From NCBI GenBank assembly GCA_003819715.1, contig RPQN01000020.1, forward strand, positions 1 to 46,335: a stretch of DNA of 46,335 bases, in the 5' to 3' direction. Position numbers and translations under genes: made by a program. Shown one piece after another: positions 1-8,670 of the stretch. How positions within the stretch are numbered: the first letter of the stretch is position 1; each line of letters begins with the position of its first letter. The notes under the pieces are model-generated. The model had not been told where the DNA came from. It did no database searches and saw nothing but the letters and a program-made list of their open reading frames with translations. The stretch comes from Ignavibacteriota bacterium (GTDB lineage: Bacteria; Bacteroidota; Ignavibacteria; UBA10030).

Positions 1-1
1 C

Positions 2-400
2 CTGGTCCGTGCGCAGGGCGGCGACATTCAGGCAATAGAAAATCTGGAAAAATACCCGCTGCCGAAATATTCCATGGAAGTCAAATCGAGCGGGGAAGGA
101 TTTATTGACGCCATTGATTCATTCGAGCTTGGATTGACGAGCATTGCTCTTGGTGCAGGCCGCGAGAAAATCGATGACACGATCGATATGAAAGCGGGAA
201 TTGTTTTAAAGAAGAAAGTCGGAGACCCGGTGACCATGGGTGACTCACTTGCCCTGTTCTATACTGACCGGGAGGAAGTCCAGGAATCCGCCCGGGCAAG
301 AATTTCGAACGCATTTAAGTTTTCATCACGCAAACCGGAACGCACACCGATGATCCTGGATATCATTGATAAGAACGGCGTAAGAAAGTGGAGATCATAA
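2..400 (+). CDS. Pyrimidine-nucleoside (thymidine) phosphorylase, C-terminal part
   Basis: The frame is open from the first bases of the window, so the gene is cut at its 5' end and only about 132 C-terminal residues are visible. They match the C-terminal domain of pyrimidine-nucleoside phosphorylases (the DeoA/Pdp family), with the stretch SIALGAGREKIDDTID followed by the GIVLKKKVGDPVTMGD barrel-like segment that is very characteristic of the family. The enzyme cleaves thymidine or uridine with phosphate to a free base and (deoxy)ribose-1-phosphate in nucleoside salvage. The nearest in-frame ATG at 74 is internal, not the start. It ends in TAA just before the octamer repeat array and is convergent with the next gene. 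Confidence 0.9.
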   Translation: MVRAQGGDIQAIENLEKYPLPKYSMEVKSSGEGFIDAIDSFELGLTSIALGAGREKIDDTIDMKAGIVLKKKVGDPVTMGDSLALFYTDREEVQESARARISNAFKFSSRKPERTPMILDIIDKNGVRKWRS

Positions 401-412
401 AGCGATCAAAGA

Positions 413-524
413 CTCATCTACTCATCCGCTCATCAGCTCAAAGACTCAACTGCTCATCAACTCATCGACTCATCAACTCATAGACTCATAGACTCAACTA
501 CTCATCTGCTCATCGGCTCATTGG
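413..524. repeat. Octamer tandem repeat, 14 units of CTCAWNNN
   Basis: Between the convergent phosphorylase and inositol monophosphatase genes lie fourteen consecutive 8-nt units. Each begins CTCAT (11 units) or CTCAA (3 units) and ends with three variable bases such as CTA, CCG, CAG, CAA, CGA or TGG. There is no insertion or deletion anywhere in the array, so the 8-nt register is exact over 112 bases. The period is not a multiple of three and the array stops 5 bases before the stop codon of the minus-strand gene. Read on the minus strand the unit is NNNATGAG. No function is known to me. Confidence 0.9.
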
Positions 525-529
525 CTTAG

Positions 530-1306
530 TCACTTCCAGGCTTTCTTCAGCACTGCGACCATCTGGTCATGAATCAATCCATTCGTTGCAAGTATATCTT
601 CTTTATAGACGGTTGATGGATAGCCGCGGAAATCGGTCCACTTGCCGCCGGCTTCAGTGACGATCAGCACGCCGGCAGCCATATCCCATGGGTGGATGAC
701 TCCTTCCCAAAAACCCTCAAATCGTCCTGCAGCGACATAACAAAGATCCAATGCTGCCGAGCCAAGCCGGCGAACGGCCTGCGATTCGGCAAGGAAATTC
801 CTGAAATGGGTGACGGAAGGTTCCGGGCGCTCATTGACGTCATATGCAAATCCGGTGACGACGAGGCTTTCTATCAGTGTTGTCGTTTTCGTTACTTCCA
901 GCCTCTTCTTGTTCAGCCACGCACCCTTGCCTTTTTCAGCGGTGAACAATTCTTCCCGGCTGGGATCGTACACCGCACCTAAAATGATATCTCCCTTGTA
1001 CTCCAGACCGATGGACACGCAATAAATCGGCAGGCCATGGGTATAGTTCACGGTCCCGTCCAGGGGATCGATAATCCATCGGTATTCCGATTTCACTTCC
1101 GCCGGTCCGGACTCTTCGCAAAGAAAATCATGATGGGGAAAGTGCTGTTTAATTTTATTGATGATCATCTGTTCCGATTTCTTATCGATTTCGGTGACCA
1201 GATTGGTTTCCTGTCCGCCTTTCCGTTCGATATGCCGGATTTTCCCGACATTCATTTTTAAATATTTTCCCGCGTCGAGTGCGGCTTCCACTGCAACCTG
1301 GAGCAT
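530..1306 (-). CDS. suhB: Inositol monophosphatase family protein (SuhB-like)
   Basis: This 258-residue protein has the full set of signature motifs of Mg2+-dependent inositol monophosphatase-type phosphatases: an EES motif at residues 64-66, IDPLDGTVNY at 79-88 with metal-binding Asp80 and Asp83, and PWDMAAG near 207-212 carrying the third metal Asp208. Length is normal for the family (about 260). Members hydrolyse myo-inositol-1-phosphate or related sugar phosphates, and some act on 3'-phosphoadenosine 5'-phosphate (CysQ). The sequence alone does not fix the substrate. The ATG at 1306 is preceded by a strong AAGGAG Shine-Dalgarno. It is divergent from the BatA gene and convergent with the phosphorylase. 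Confidence 0.9.
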   Translation of the reverse strand: MLQVAVEAALDAGKYLKMNVGKIRHIERKGGQETNLVTEIDKKSEQMIINKIKQHFPHHDFLCEESGPAEVKSEYRWIIDPLDGTVNYTHGLPIYCVSIGLEYKGDIILGAVYDPSREELFTAEKGKGAWLNKKRLEVTKTTTLIESLVVTGFAYDVNERPEPSVTHFRNFLAESQAVRRLGSAALDLCYVAAGRFEGFWEGVIHPWDMAAGVLIVTEAGGKWTDFRGYPSTVYKEDILATNGLIHDQMVAVLKKAWK

Positions 1307-1506
1307 GACGTTCTCCTTTTTGTTTCAAAGATACGAATAATTTCAGAATCTTCCCTTCTTGCTTTTCGTCCTACTTCAGATTAAGTTACTTGTGGACTCT
1401 TCCGAAGATCGGTATCGCTTCCGTGGCATGCCTCTTCCGAAGGGCCGGCCGCCCTCAACCGGCGGGCACACTGAATATTCCAGAGAATCTCCGGACGATT
1501 GCCGAG

Positions 1507-3669
1507 TTGACTTTTTTAAATCCCATAGCATTGATTGGACTTCTTGCAGCGGGTATCCCCCTGGTGCTGCATCTCTTTAATCTGCGCAAATTAAAGACGA
1601 TTGAGTTCAGCACACTCTCGTTCCTGAAAGAATTACAGAAAACAAAAATCCGGCGGTTGAAACTCCGCCAGCTGCTTCTCCTGATCCTCCGGACGCTTCT
1701 GGTGGTTCTTATTGTCCTCGCATTTTCGCGGCCCACCATGAAAGGTTCAATCCCAGGCGGCCTCGCCGGCCAGGCAAAGACCACGGCCGTCATTATTCTT
1801 GATGATTCTCAAAGCATGACGGCGAGCGATGAGCAGGGGGAATTGCTTCATCAGGCAAAAAACGCCGCGGCTGCGGTGGTGGACCTTCTCAAAGACGGCG
1901 ACGAGGTATTTCTCTTAAAACTTTCCGATGTCCCGGCCGATGAAACGCCCGAGCTCCCTTCTCCCCAGCACAGCTTGCCGGCGGTCAAAAACGCCATTAA
2001 TGAAATCAAGCCTTCATCGATGCACCGCACCATCGAAGATGCGCTCCGTTTTACCGCCCGGCTGCTTGCGACATCTCAAAATTTCAATAAAGAAGTTTAC
2101 CTGTTCTCCGACTTCCAATCCGGATCGCTGGAATCCAAATCGACCATGGCGAAAGCCGATGAACAACTTTTCGCCCCGGCCACTCAATTCTTTTTCGTTC
2201 CACTGGGGAAACGCGAATTACAAAATGTTTCTCTCGAATCAATAGAAATCCCGGGCACGATCTTCGAACTTCATAAATCTTTTACGATAAACGCGAAGCT
2301 GACAAATTTCGGAACGTCGAACATCCTGAATCATGTCGTCAGCGTGTATCAGGATGGTATCCGCGTCGGGCAGCAAGGCGTGGACATCCGCGCCGGACAA
2401 TCGATCGGGACCGCGTTCACCCTGGTGCCGACCCATGCGGGATTCATCGACGGCAAGGTTGAGTTGGAAGACGATGACCTCGAATTCGACAATGTCCGCT
2501 ATTTTACAGTCCATATTCCGGAGGAACTTCATGTCCTTCTGGTCGGAAACCCGGCCGATCTGCGTTATCTCCGGCTTTCGCTTGCGGCCCGCCTCACCGA
2601 CAGCAGTGCAAGCTTCATCGTCAATCAGGTGCCGTACGACCGCTTTTCGTCATCTCAATTGACGACCACTGATGTGGTTGTCCTTTCCAATCTCCCGGAC
2701 CTCACTCCCGTTCAGTCCGGTTCTCTCAAGACGTTCCTTCAAAACGGCGGAGGGATACTGGTCTTTCCCGGAGTGCAAACCACCAGGGAAGCGTTTCTTT
2801 CATCCTTCGCCAATCTGGTCGGACTCTCCACCGGCATGGCTTCCGATGATAAAATCGCGCCTCCCGCAGGAGAATCGTTCCTCGAGTTTGATAAAATCGA
2901 TTGGCGCCATCCGTTATTTGCCGGAATGTTCGAGGAGTCCGGGTCAAAACAAATGCCGGGAACCCCGCAGCGGCAGCGTGTTCTGGAATCGCCGCGCATT
3001 CAGAAATCCCTTCATTTCCTTCCGGCACCAAAATCACGGACGATTATTACCCTGACCAACGGGTATCCGTTTCTGATAGATGAACCGGTCTTTCAAGGCC
3101 GGCTGTTGCTCTCCAGCGTTGCTGCAAACATCGAATGGTCGGATTTGCCGTTGAAAGGATTATTTGTTCCCCTCATGCACCGGTCCCTTGCATATCTGGC
3201 CCAGGAACCGGAGACGGGACATTCATTGGTCGTTGGCGGAGAAATAAATTTTCCCGTTCGTACGGCCATCCCTCAAAAATTGATTTTAACGAAACCGGGG
3301 AATGTGGATATCCTGCTCAATCCTCAAACGGCCGCAGCAGAGAAACGTGTCCGATTCACCGGTACCGATCTCCCGGGAATTTATTCGGTAAAATCCGATC
3401 ACGCCCTGGTCGATAAGTTTGCCGTGAATAACGATCCCGAGGAATCGAATATTTCGCCTGCGGATGAAAAACACCGCGAACGGTTATATAAACGGATCGG
3501 GATAGCGGAGCACTCCACGCACATCGTCCATCAGGTGCAGGACGTTCATCGCATCATCACCGAATCGCGTGTGGGCGCGGAGCTTTGGAAACAATTTCTG
3601 CTCACCGCGCTGCTGATCGCCCTGATCGAGATGTTTGTTGCTCGAGATAAAAAAGAGTATCATTCATAG
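1507..3669 (+). CDS. BatA-like aerotolerance protein with von Willebrand A domain
   Basis: The N-terminus from a TTG at 1507 reads MTFLNPIALIGLLAAGIPLV, the classic opening of the aerotolerance-regulator N-terminal (BatA_N) domain. The open frame upstream to an ATG at 1390 looks non-coding, so I place the start at 1507 although its ribosome site is weak (720 residues). Two membrane segments near residues 5-22 and 55-75 flank the conserved LRKLKTIEFSTLSFLKELQ segment. A vWA domain follows with the MIDAS motif DDSQS (DxSxS), then a glutamine-amidotransferase-like region containing GGGILVFPG, and a last membrane helix close to the C-terminus. Such proteins belong to a membrane complex associated with MoxR ATPases, which are not in this window. 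Confidence 0.85.
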   Translation: MTFLNPIALIGLLAAGIPLVLHLFNLRKLKTIEFSTLSFLKELQKTKIRRLKLRQLLLLILRTLLVVLIVLAFSRPTMKGSIPGGLAGQAKTTAVIILDDSQSMTASDEQGELLHQAKNAAAAVVDLLKDGDEVFLLKLSDVPADETPELPSPQHSLPAVKNAINEIKPSSMHRTIEDALRFTARLLATSQNFNKEVYLFSDFQSGSLESKSTMAKADEQLFAPATQFFFVPLGKRELQNVSLESIEIPGTIFELHKSFTINAKLTNFGTSNILNHVVSVYQDGIRVGQQGVDIRAGQSIGTAFTLVPTHAGFIDGKVELEDDDLEFDNVRYFTVHIPEELHVLLVGNPADLRYLRLSLAARLTDSSASFIVNQVPYDRFSSSQLTTTDVVVLSNLPDLTPVQSGSLKTFLQNGGGILVFPGVQTTREAFLSSFANLVGLSTGMASDDKIAPPAGESFLEFDKIDWRHPLFAGMFEESGSKQMPGTPQRQRVLESPRIQKSLHFLPAPKSRTIITLTNGYPFLIDEPVFQGRLLLSSVAANIEWSDLPLKGLFVPLMHRSLAYLAQEPETGHSLVVGGEINFPVRTAIPQKLILTKPGNVDILLNPQTAAAEKRVRFTGTDLPGIYSVKSDHALVDKFAVNNDPEESNISPADEKHRERLYKRIGIAEHSTHIVHQVQDVHRIITESRVGAELWKQFLLTALLIALIEMFVARDKKEYHS

Positions 3670-3705
3670 GGAACGACACAGAACCACTCGTATGAAAGAG
3701 TCACT

Positions 3706-4965
3706 ATGATTGAATTAGCGCAAACCGGAAAAGAAAAGTGCATTCTCGTCGGAGTGCCGACACATGCGAACTTGAAAGCCCAGGTCGATGAGTCACTGAC
3801 AGAACTTGCGTTGCTCGCCGATACGGCCGGAGCGGAGGTCGTCGGCCGGATCACACAGGACCGCGATCATCCCGAGCCGGCAACGTACATCGGAAAAGGG
3901 AAAGTGGAAGAGCTGCATCAGCGGTTGAAAGCCGACTCGATTCCGCTGGTGATTTTTGACGACGATCTTTCTCCCGGCCAGGTGCGCAATCTTGAAGAGC
4001 TTATGGAATGCAAGGTCCTTGACCGCAGCGGATTGATCCTTGATATTTTTGCATCGCGTGCAAAATCGAGTGAAGCGAAAACACAGGTCGAACTCGCCCA
4101 GCTGGAGTATCTGTTGCCGCGCCTGACGCGTCAATGGACGCATTTATCGAAACAATTCGGCGGGATCGGCACCAAAGGTCCGGGAGAAACGCAGATTGAA
4201 ACGGACCGCCGGCTCATCCGGACACGGATCAGCCTGTTAAAAGAAAAGCTCGAACGAATATCGAAACAACGCGTTACCCAGCGCCAGGGACGGACCAAAC
4301 ATACCCGCACGGCGCTGGTGGGGTACACCAACGTCGGCAAATCGACCCTTCTCAATCTTCTTGCAGGATCGGAAGTCTTCGTCGAGAACCGGCTCTTTGC
4401 AACGCTGGACCCGACCACGCGGCTTGTGCCGCTCAATTCTGCGGTCTCCATTCTTATGACCGACACGGTCGGCTTTATCCGTAAACTGCCGCACCATCTT
4501 GTCGCGTCGTTCAAGAGCACCCTGGAGGAAATCACTGAAGCGGATATCCTCCTTCATATTGTCGATATCTCAAGTCCGTACTTTGAAGATCAGATCAACG
4601 TCGTACAGGAAACACTGGAGGATCTCGGAGCCGGTGATACGCCGACCCTGATGGTGTTCAACAAAATCGACATGCTGCAGGACCGGAGCATTCTGCCGAC
4701 CCTGACCGAGAAACATCCCAATTGCGTTTTCATCTCCGCGGCCCGGGGAATCAATATTCTCGGATTGAAAGAAGCCGTTGCCCAGATGCTGGAAAAGGAA
4801 TTTCTGATAGAAGAGATCCTCCTGCCGGATTCAAAACAAAAGCTTATCGCGCAGCTCCATGATGTCGGAGAAGTGCTGGAACGAACATATGAAAATGAAA
4901 ATGTGAGAATGAAGATCCGGATTCACCGAAGGGATAAGGAGCGCTTTTTGCAGATGGTGAAATGA
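3706..4965 (+). CDS. hflX: GTPase HflX
   Basis: This 419-residue protein is a full-length HflX, the ribosome-associated GTPase that splits stalled 70S ribosomes under stress. It has the N-terminal HflX domain, the family hallmark GTKGPGETQIETDRR near residue 155, then a Ras-like G domain: G1 GYTNVGKST at 206, G3 DTVGF at 253 and G4 NKID at 319. The ATG at 3706 lies 36 bases after the BatA stop and has a GAAAGAG-like upstream sequence, so it may be cotranscribed with BatA. A competing ATG at 3691 closes after five codons. Confidence 0.95.
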   Translation: MIELAQTGKEKCILVGVPTHANLKAQVDESLTELALLADTAGAEVVGRITQDRDHPEPATYIGKGKVEELHQRLKADSIPLVIFDDDLSPGQVRNLEELMECKVLDRSGLILDIFASRAKSSEAKTQVELAQLEYLLPRLTRQWTHLSKQFGGIGTKGPGETQIETDRRLIRTRISLLKEKLERISKQRVTQRQGRTKHTRTALVGYTNVGKSTLLNLLAGSEVFVENRLFATLDPTTRLVPLNSAVSILMTDTVGFIRKLPHHLVASFKSTLEEITEADILLHIVDISSPYFEDQINVVQETLEDLGAGDTPTLMVFNKIDMLQDRSILPTLTEKHPNCVFISAARGINILGLKEAVAQMLEKEFLIEEILLPDSKQKLIAQLHDVGEVLERTYENENVRMKIRIHRRDKERFLQMVK

Positions 4966-5004
4966 TTGCACGGATTACAGATGACACCGGTTTTATTCTC
5001 ACCG

Positions 5005-5051
5005 TGTCATCCCGAGTGCGACGAACCGTCCGTGGACCCTTTCGGATCACA
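5005..5051. repeat. Intergenic imperfect inverted repeat, GTCATCCCGAG type
   Basis: Between the convergent HflX and hydrolase genes lies a segment whose ends, TGTCATCCCGA at 5005 and TCGGATCACA ending at 5051, are an imperfect inverted repeat. Its opening GTCATCCCGAG resembles that of the perfect inverted repeat at 45059-45086. It could act as a bidirectional terminator, or be one copy of a dispersed intergenic element; the sequence does not decide between these. Confidence 0.5.
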
Positions 5052-5675
5052 TCAGGGTTCGATCGTCTTTATTATCGTCTCGCCTTGAAATAATTTCTTC
5101 ACTTCATCGCCGGCATGCACCGTCCCCAATCCTTCGCCAAAGTGCATGGGTATGACGAGTGATGGATGAAAACTATTTGCCGCGTCCGCTGCTTGCGCTG
5201 CGGTCATCGTATAGGTGCCGCCGCATGGCAGCAGCGCAATGTCCGTCTTTATCTCACGCATCTCCGGAATGAAGTCCGTATCTCCCGCGTGATAAATCCT
5301 CTGGCCATGGGAGAAAGTGATGATATATCCCACCCATCTTTTTTCTTTCGGATGAAATTTCTTGTCGAGGTTGTACGCCGGCACCGTGGTCACGTTCCAT
5401 GGCCCAACGGTATATTTTTTCCCGGGGAGAACGAGTACGGTGGAATCTAAAAATTTCGACACGACATCCTGTGGACCGACGATGATCGTCCGGTTTGTTT
5501 TAATCCTGGCGATATCTTCCATCGAAAAGTGATCGAAATGCGAGTGCGTGAGAAAGATAAAGTCCGCTTTCGGAAGCCCTGCCGGGATGATATACGGATC
5601 AATATACATCTGCAGGGAGTCGTCTTCAATACGGAACCCCGACTGCCCCAGCCAATGAATGTGTTTGATTTCCAT
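5052..5675 (-). CDS. Metallo-beta-lactamase-fold metal-dependent hydrolase (UPF0173-like)
   Basis: The protein carries the metal-binding signature THSHFDHFS, later HAGDTDF, and PMHFG near the C-terminus, which together define the metallo-beta-lactamase fold as found in the UPF0173/UlaG-like group. From the ATG at 5675 it starts MEIKHIHWLGQSGF, the usual family start, with a G-rich ribosome site (GGGGGGATCT) directly upstream, giving 207 residues. An alternative ATG at 5726 overlaps the stop of the adenosine deaminase gene as TAATG and would add a hydrophobic leader, MNLWIGALVSLVLMGGS, so a membrane-targeted longer form is possible. The substrate is unknown. Confidence 0.85.
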   Translation of the reverse strand: MEIKHIHWLGQSGFRIEDDSLQMYIDPYIIPAGLPKADFIFLTHSHFDHFSMEDIARIKTNRTIIVGPQDVVSKFLDSTVLVLPGKKYTVGPWNVTTVPAYNLDKKFHPKEKRWVGYIITFSHGQRIYHAGDTDFIPEMREIKTDIALLPCGGTYTMTAAQAADAANSFHPSLVIPMHFGEGLGTVHAGDEVKKLFQGETIIKTIEP

Positions 5676-5725
5676 AGATCCCCCCATCAGAACGAGAGAT
5701 ACAAGAGCACCGATCCAGAGGTTCA

Positions 5726-6817
5726 TTATTTTCTCCGCACCAATTTTTCTTTCGCGTGTGCAAATCCCGGTTTGAGCACATCGTATATTAATGCGATACG
5801 CTGCTTATACGGCATGAATGCGCTCTTCATCGCATTAATGGTCAATTTTTCCAGGTCTTCAAATTTCAAGTTGAACGTTTCAGCCGCCGTGTAATACTCG
5901 TCGGTGAGCGTAATATTGCTCATGAGCCGGTCGTCCGTGTTCAGAGTACATCGGAATTTATACCGGTAGAGAATGCCGAACGGATGATCTTCCATTTTCT
6001 GGACGGCACCGGTATGCACGTTGCTCGTCAGGCAAATCTCGAGCGGAATCCGCTTGTCTAAAACATACTGGGCAAGGGTGCCCATATTCAGTACTTCGCC
6101 TTCCTTCACCCGCATATCTTCAATAAGCCGCGTGGCATGACCAATGCGGTGCGCACCGCACCATTGAATCGCCTGCCAGATGGATTCTTTGCCGAAGGCT
6201 TCTCCTGCATGAACCGTAATATTAAAATTTTCTCGCTGGATATATTCGAACGCATCCACATGTTTCTTTGGCGGATATCCGCCTTCTTCGCCTGCGAGGT
6301 CAAAGCCGATCACTCCATGATTTCTGAAATCGACGGCCAATTCCGCCATCTCGAGCGAAACGGTAGGATCCAAATGCCGCATCGCGCAAATTATTAAACC
6401 GTAATGGACACCGAAGTCTTTTTCCCCGCGTTCAAATCCCCGCAGAACGGCTTTCACGACCTTGTGCGGATCGAGCCCCCCGCCCGTGTGGAACACCGGG
6501 GCAAACCGTGATTCAATGTACACCACGCCGTCCTTTTTCATATCCTCAAGCGTTTCATAGGCAACACGCTCGAGCGCCTCTTCCGTCTGCATCACGCCGC
6601 ATGTATGCTCAAATCCTTCGAGGAACAGCGCCAGGCTGCCGCGGTTCGCTCCGCGATGAAACCATTCCGCCAATTCCCCGGCATCGGCTGTCGGAAGTTT
6701 TTTATACTTCTGATCTTTTGCCAGATCAATAACCGTCTGCGGGCGCACACCGCCGTCAAGATGATCGTGAAGCAGCACTTTCGGCAGTGTCCGTATAAAT
6801 TCTTTTTTTAATTTCAT
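5726..6817 (-). CDS. add: Adenosine deaminase
   Basis: This 363-residue member of the adenosine/AMP deaminase family converts adenosine to inosine and ammonia. The Zn2+ ligands and catalytic residues are visible: HDHLDGG with His17 and His19, HAGEAFG with His203 and Glu206, RIGHATR with His227, and NTDDRL with Asp295/Asp296. The motif HDHLDGG in place of the more common HxHLxG still keeps both histidines. The stop overlaps the alternative upstream ATG of the downstream hydrolase by one base. An adenosine-specific kinase homologue lies 5 kb away, so two adenosine-handling enzymes share this region. Confidence 0.92.
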   Translation of the reverse strand: MKLKKEFIRTLPKVLLHDHLDGGVRPQTVIDLAKDQKYKKLPTADAGELAEWFHRGANRGSLALFLEGFEHTCGVMQTEEALERVAYETLEDMKKDGVVYIESRFAPVFHTGGGLDPHKVVKAVLRGFERGEKDFGVHYGLIICAMRHLDPTVSLEMAELAVDFRNHGVIGFDLAGEEGGYPPKKHVDAFEYIQRENFNITVHAGEAFGKESIWQAIQWCGAHRIGHATRLIEDMRVKEGEVLNMGTLAQYVLDKRIPLEICLTSNVHTGAVQKMEDHPFGILYRYKFRCTLNTDDRLMSNITLTDEYYTAAETFNLKFEDLEKLTINAMKSAFMPYKQRIALIYDVLKPGFAHAKEKLVRRK

Positions 6818-6848
6818 AAAATCTCTTTCTGGAAAGAACTGAAGTTGA

Positions 6849-8420
6849 TTACTCTAATGTTCCAATGCGTTTTTCTACCTGAGAAAGAATGCTTCCATCC
6901 AGCACGAACCCCAGCGCCCGTTGTATATCATCGTACAACACCCGGTCCCGGTCCAGGTGTTTGATATGTTTACGAATGAACTGATATGCGGATTCGGTGC
7001 CCCTGCCGGCTTTCCATATTTTGCGACCGGGCAGTTTTCTCGCAAAGTCCATGCCCTGACATGCACAGAGCAATTCGATGGCGATAACCGTTTGAGCATT
7101 CCGCAGCACACGCCACGCCTTCTGCGCACTGATGGAACCCATACTGTTGTGATCCTCCTGGTTTGCCGAGGTTGGTATGGAATCGACGCTTGCCGGATGC
7201 GCCAGGACTTTATTTTCCGAAACGAGCGAAGCGGCGGTGTACTGTGCAATCATCAGACCGGAATTTAATCCGCCGTTGGGCGTCAGGAACCGCGGGAGGC
7301 CGCTCAGCGATCCATTGACCAGCCGTTCGATGCGCCGTTCAGAAATATTTGCCAGTTCTGAAAGTGCGATGGCGAGAAAATCCATCGCGAGCGCCATCGG
7401 CTGTCCATGAAAGTTGCCTCCTTCAAGGTGAATGCCGTCTTCAGGAAAAAGAAGCGGGTTATCATTTGCAGAATTTATTTCTATGGAAACATTCGCGGCG
7501 GCATAATCGATTGCATCGCGCGAGGCGCCATGCACCTGAGGGATGCACCGGATGGAATAGGCATCCTGGACGCGCGTATCGTTACGCCGGTGAGACTCGC
7601 GCAAGTCGCTCCCCTGCATTAATCTCCGCATATTTTTTGCCGCTGCAGATTGTCCTTTGTAAGGACGGAGCCGGTGGATCCTGGCATCAAACGCCGTATC
7701 GCTTCCGCGTAGTGCTTCGACGCTCACCGATGCGGCAATGTCCGCTATTTTTGCCAGGCGTTTCGCCTGGTGCACTGCAAGGACGGCGTACGCCGTCATC
7801 ATTTGTGTACCATTGATAAGGGCAAGTCCCTCCTTCGCCGTCAGCCGGACGGGCTGCAGTCCGTTCCTCCGAAGTACTGCACGCGAATCGACCGGTATAC
7901 CGTTTGTCCGTTGCCCCTTCTCTTTCCGAATGATCTTTCCTTTTCCCATCATCGCAAGAACCAGATGCGCAAGCTGAACGAGATCGCCGCTTGCCCCCAC
8001 GGATCCCTGCGAAGGAATGGCCGGAATGATGCCGCGGTTTAACATATCCAGCAGCAAGTTCACCGTCGACAGCCGTATCCCCGAATATCCTTTTGCGAGC
8101 GCGTTGATGCGCAAGGCGATCATCGCCCGCACTACTTCTTCCGGTAAAAAGTCGCCTGTTCCGGCTGCATGGCTGAAGATCAAATTTTCCTGAAGCTGTT
8201 CGATATCCTCTGCCTTGACCCGGACGTTGGCAAATTCTCCAAAACCCGTCGTCACACCATAAACCACTTCGCCGTTATTGGTCCATTGTTCAACGAGTTT
8301 TCTCGCACGGAGAATATTGCGTTTTGCAGCAGAGTTCAATTTTGCCCGGGCCGTATCGTATGCAAGGTCAAATACTGCAGGTATTGTCAGCTGGCGACCG
8401 TCGAGAATGTAGGTTTTCAT
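6849..8420 (-). CDS. hutH: Histidine ammonia-lyase
   Basis: HutH removes ammonia from L-histidine to give urocanate, the first step of histidine breakdown. The Ala-Ser-Gly triad that cyclises into the MIO electrophile is seen in GSVGASGDL at residues 143-145, and YGVTTGFGEFA and NTRVQDAYSIRC-type motifs are also present. I start at the ATG at 8420 (MKTYILDGRQLT, 523 residues, normal for the family). The open frame extends to a TTG at 8483, but that adds 21 residues not typical of the family. It is transcribed away from the remaining hut genes, which lie 4 kb downstream on the opposite strand. Confidence 0.95.
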   Translation of the reverse strand: MKTYILDGRQLTIPAVFDLAYDTARAKLNSAAKRNILRARKLVEQWTNNGEVVYGVTTGFGEFANVRVKAEDIEQLQENLIFSHAAGTGDFLPEEVVRAMIALRINALAKGYSGIRLSTVNLLLDMLNRGIIPAIPSQGSVGASGDLVQLAHLVLAMMGKGKIIRKEKGQRTNGIPVDSRAVLRRNGLQPVRLTAKEGLALINGTQMMTAYAVLAVHQAKRLAKIADIAASVSVEALRGSDTAFDARIHRLRPYKGQSAAAKNMRRLMQGSDLRESHRRNDTRVQDAYSIRCIPQVHGASRDAIDYAAANVSIEINSANDNPLLFPEDGIHLEGGNFHGQPMALAMDFLAIALSELANISERRIERLVNGSLSGLPRFLTPNGGLNSGLMIAQYTAASLVSENKVLAHPASVDSIPTSANQEDHNSMGSISAQKAWRVLRNAQTVIAIELLCACQGMDFARKLPGRKIWKAGRGTESAYQFIRKHIKHLDRDRVLYDDIQRALGFVLDGSILSQVEKRIGTLE

Positions 8421-8515
8421 GAAAGATCGATCGATTATGAGAAATTTGTAGTCTAATGTAGTGGTGGATGGTGTCAATTTCAACCATTCTTTGGTCAGAA
8501 CAGCGGAGAAAGCAA

Positions 8516-8544
8516 TTGACTTTTCAAGCGAATCTGGTTATTAT
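8516..8544 (+). promoter_or_regulatory. Candidate sigma-70-type promoter for the signalling block
   Basis: TTGACT at 8516-8521 and TATTAT at 8539-8544 are separated by exactly 17 bases, close to the E. coli-type consensus. It would start transcription near 8551 and leave an unusually long leader of about 120 bases before the kinase start codon at 8671. It lies in the 250-base divergent region between hutH and the kinase gene. This is a pattern match only. Confidence 0.45.
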
Positions 8545-8670
8545 TTCCTTGAGTAGAAATTACAAAAATTGATGCTTCGCGATACGAAATTCTTTCCAAA
8601 TTCGACGCCGAAATCAATCATCAAAGTGCGCTGATAGGGAAAGTGCATAAGCCTGCAAAAGTGACCAATT

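Noticed and set aside
413-524. CRISPR array
   Set aside because: The unit is 8 bases with no spacers, far below CRISPR repeat size, and no cas gene is nearby.
1390-1506. Upstream ATG extension of the BatA frame
   Set aside because: The 39 codons are unlike the family and the conserved BatA start begins at the TTG at 1507.
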